Source: Fidelibacterota bacterium (GTDB taxonomy: Bacteria; Fidelibacterota; Marinisomatia; SCGC-AAA003-L08; D37C17). Taken from it: DNA of 7,363 nucleotides. Where the stretch lies: NCBI GenBank assembly GCA_002711465.1, contig PARL01000008.1:39826-47188 (forward strand), read 5' to 3'. Positions 7,141 to 7,363 of the stretch are shown here, piece by piece; the first letter of the stretch is position 1; each line of letters begins with the position of its first letter. Position numbers and translations under genes: made by a program. Below the pieces are notes generated by a model. It made no database searches, was not told the origin of the DNA, and worked only from the letters and a program-made list of their open reading frames with translations.

Positions 7141-7363
7141 ATGATAGATAAAAAACAACTAAGATCAGAATTATTTCAACATATAGATGGGATTGCTTTA
7201 ACTGCACCTATTTCAACCTTATTTACAAAGCATGAAAAAATTTTTAATTTTCTAAAAACAATAAATACTACTGTATTAAACTTTGATGAATTGATTTTAA
7301 ATGGAATCAATGCAGACTACCTTAATGTTACGTTGAGATTATTTGAGTCTCAAGGTTGGCTCG
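7141..7363 (+). CDS. Unidentified protein, N-terminal 74 codons (3' end outside window)
   Basis: An open frame begins at ATG 7141 and continues without a stop to the window edge (74 codons plus one base). It is divergent from the tyrosine operon. I do not recognise the family with confidence. The visible part is soluble and probably helical, with no signal peptide or membrane segment. The segment around residues 49-74 (FDELILNGINADYLNVTLRL, then FESQGWL) resembles the small winged-helix or dimerisation module found before SAM-dependent O-methyltransferase domains, in which a recognition helix is followed by 'LL..L...G.L'. That is only a resemblance. A winged-helix regulator is another possibility and would fit the divergent placement. 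No Shine-Dalgarno precedes the ATG, which follows a run of T. The real start could be a later codon, but the coding-like composition begins near this ATG. Confidence 0.6.
   Translation, partial: MIDKKQLRSELFQHIDGIALTAPISTLFTKHEKIFNFLKTINTTVLNFDELILNGINADYLNVTLRLFESQGWL

Noticed and set aside
1..7363. CRISPR arrays, insertion sequences, tRNA or rRNA genes, prophage or toxin-antitoxin modules
   Set aside because: No spaced direct repeats, transposase motifs, tRNA-like cloverleaf or short paired genes were seen; the window is nearly filled by metabolic genes of uniform AT-rich composition.

Overview
The window is a strongly AT-rich bacterial segment with the standard genetic code (TGG for Trp, and TGA used as a stop). 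It is almost completely coding. Six genes lie head to tail on the minus strand from position 7062 down to the left edge. A seventh starts divergently on the plus strand at 7141 and runs off the right edge. Low GC, a short-form homogentisate dioxygenase and the type of heme A synthase suggest a marine-type member of the FCB group (Bacteroidota or a relative such as Marinimicrobia). This placement is inferred from protein character and is not proven here.

In transcription order the minus-strand genes are: a HisC-like PLP aminotransferase (7062-5980), 4-hydroxyphenylpyruvate dioxygenase (5973-4858), homogentisate 1,2-dioxygenase (4857-3712), a flavin-reductase-like FMN-binding protein (3671-2811), acetoacetate-CoA ligase (2814-883) and a heme A synthase of the COX15/CtaA family (890 to beyond position 1). 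Gaps between genes are 6, 0 and 40 bp, followed by overlaps of 4 and 8 bp, so a single operon is very likely. The only real promoter space is the 78-bp AT-rich divergent region at 7063-7140.

Together the first five genes describe aerobic tyrosine catabolism. Tyrosine is transaminated to 4-hydroxyphenylpyruvate, which is oxidised to homogentisate and then ring-cleaved to maleylacetoacetate. Acetoacetate, the end product of the complete pathway, is activated to acetoacetyl-CoA. The two steps between (maleylacetoacetate isomerase and fumarylacetoacetase) are not encoded in this window. The flavin-reductase-like gene sits in the middle of the pathway without an assigned step. The heme A synthase is translationally linked to the end of the operon and ties it physically to aa3-type cytochrome oxidase assembly.

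This is mostly a recognisable metabolic operon rather than a new kind of system. The points most worth a second look are the unassigned flavoprotein, the missing middle steps, an Asn in place of the usual first-half heme-ligand His of heme A synthase, and the unidentified divergent gene.
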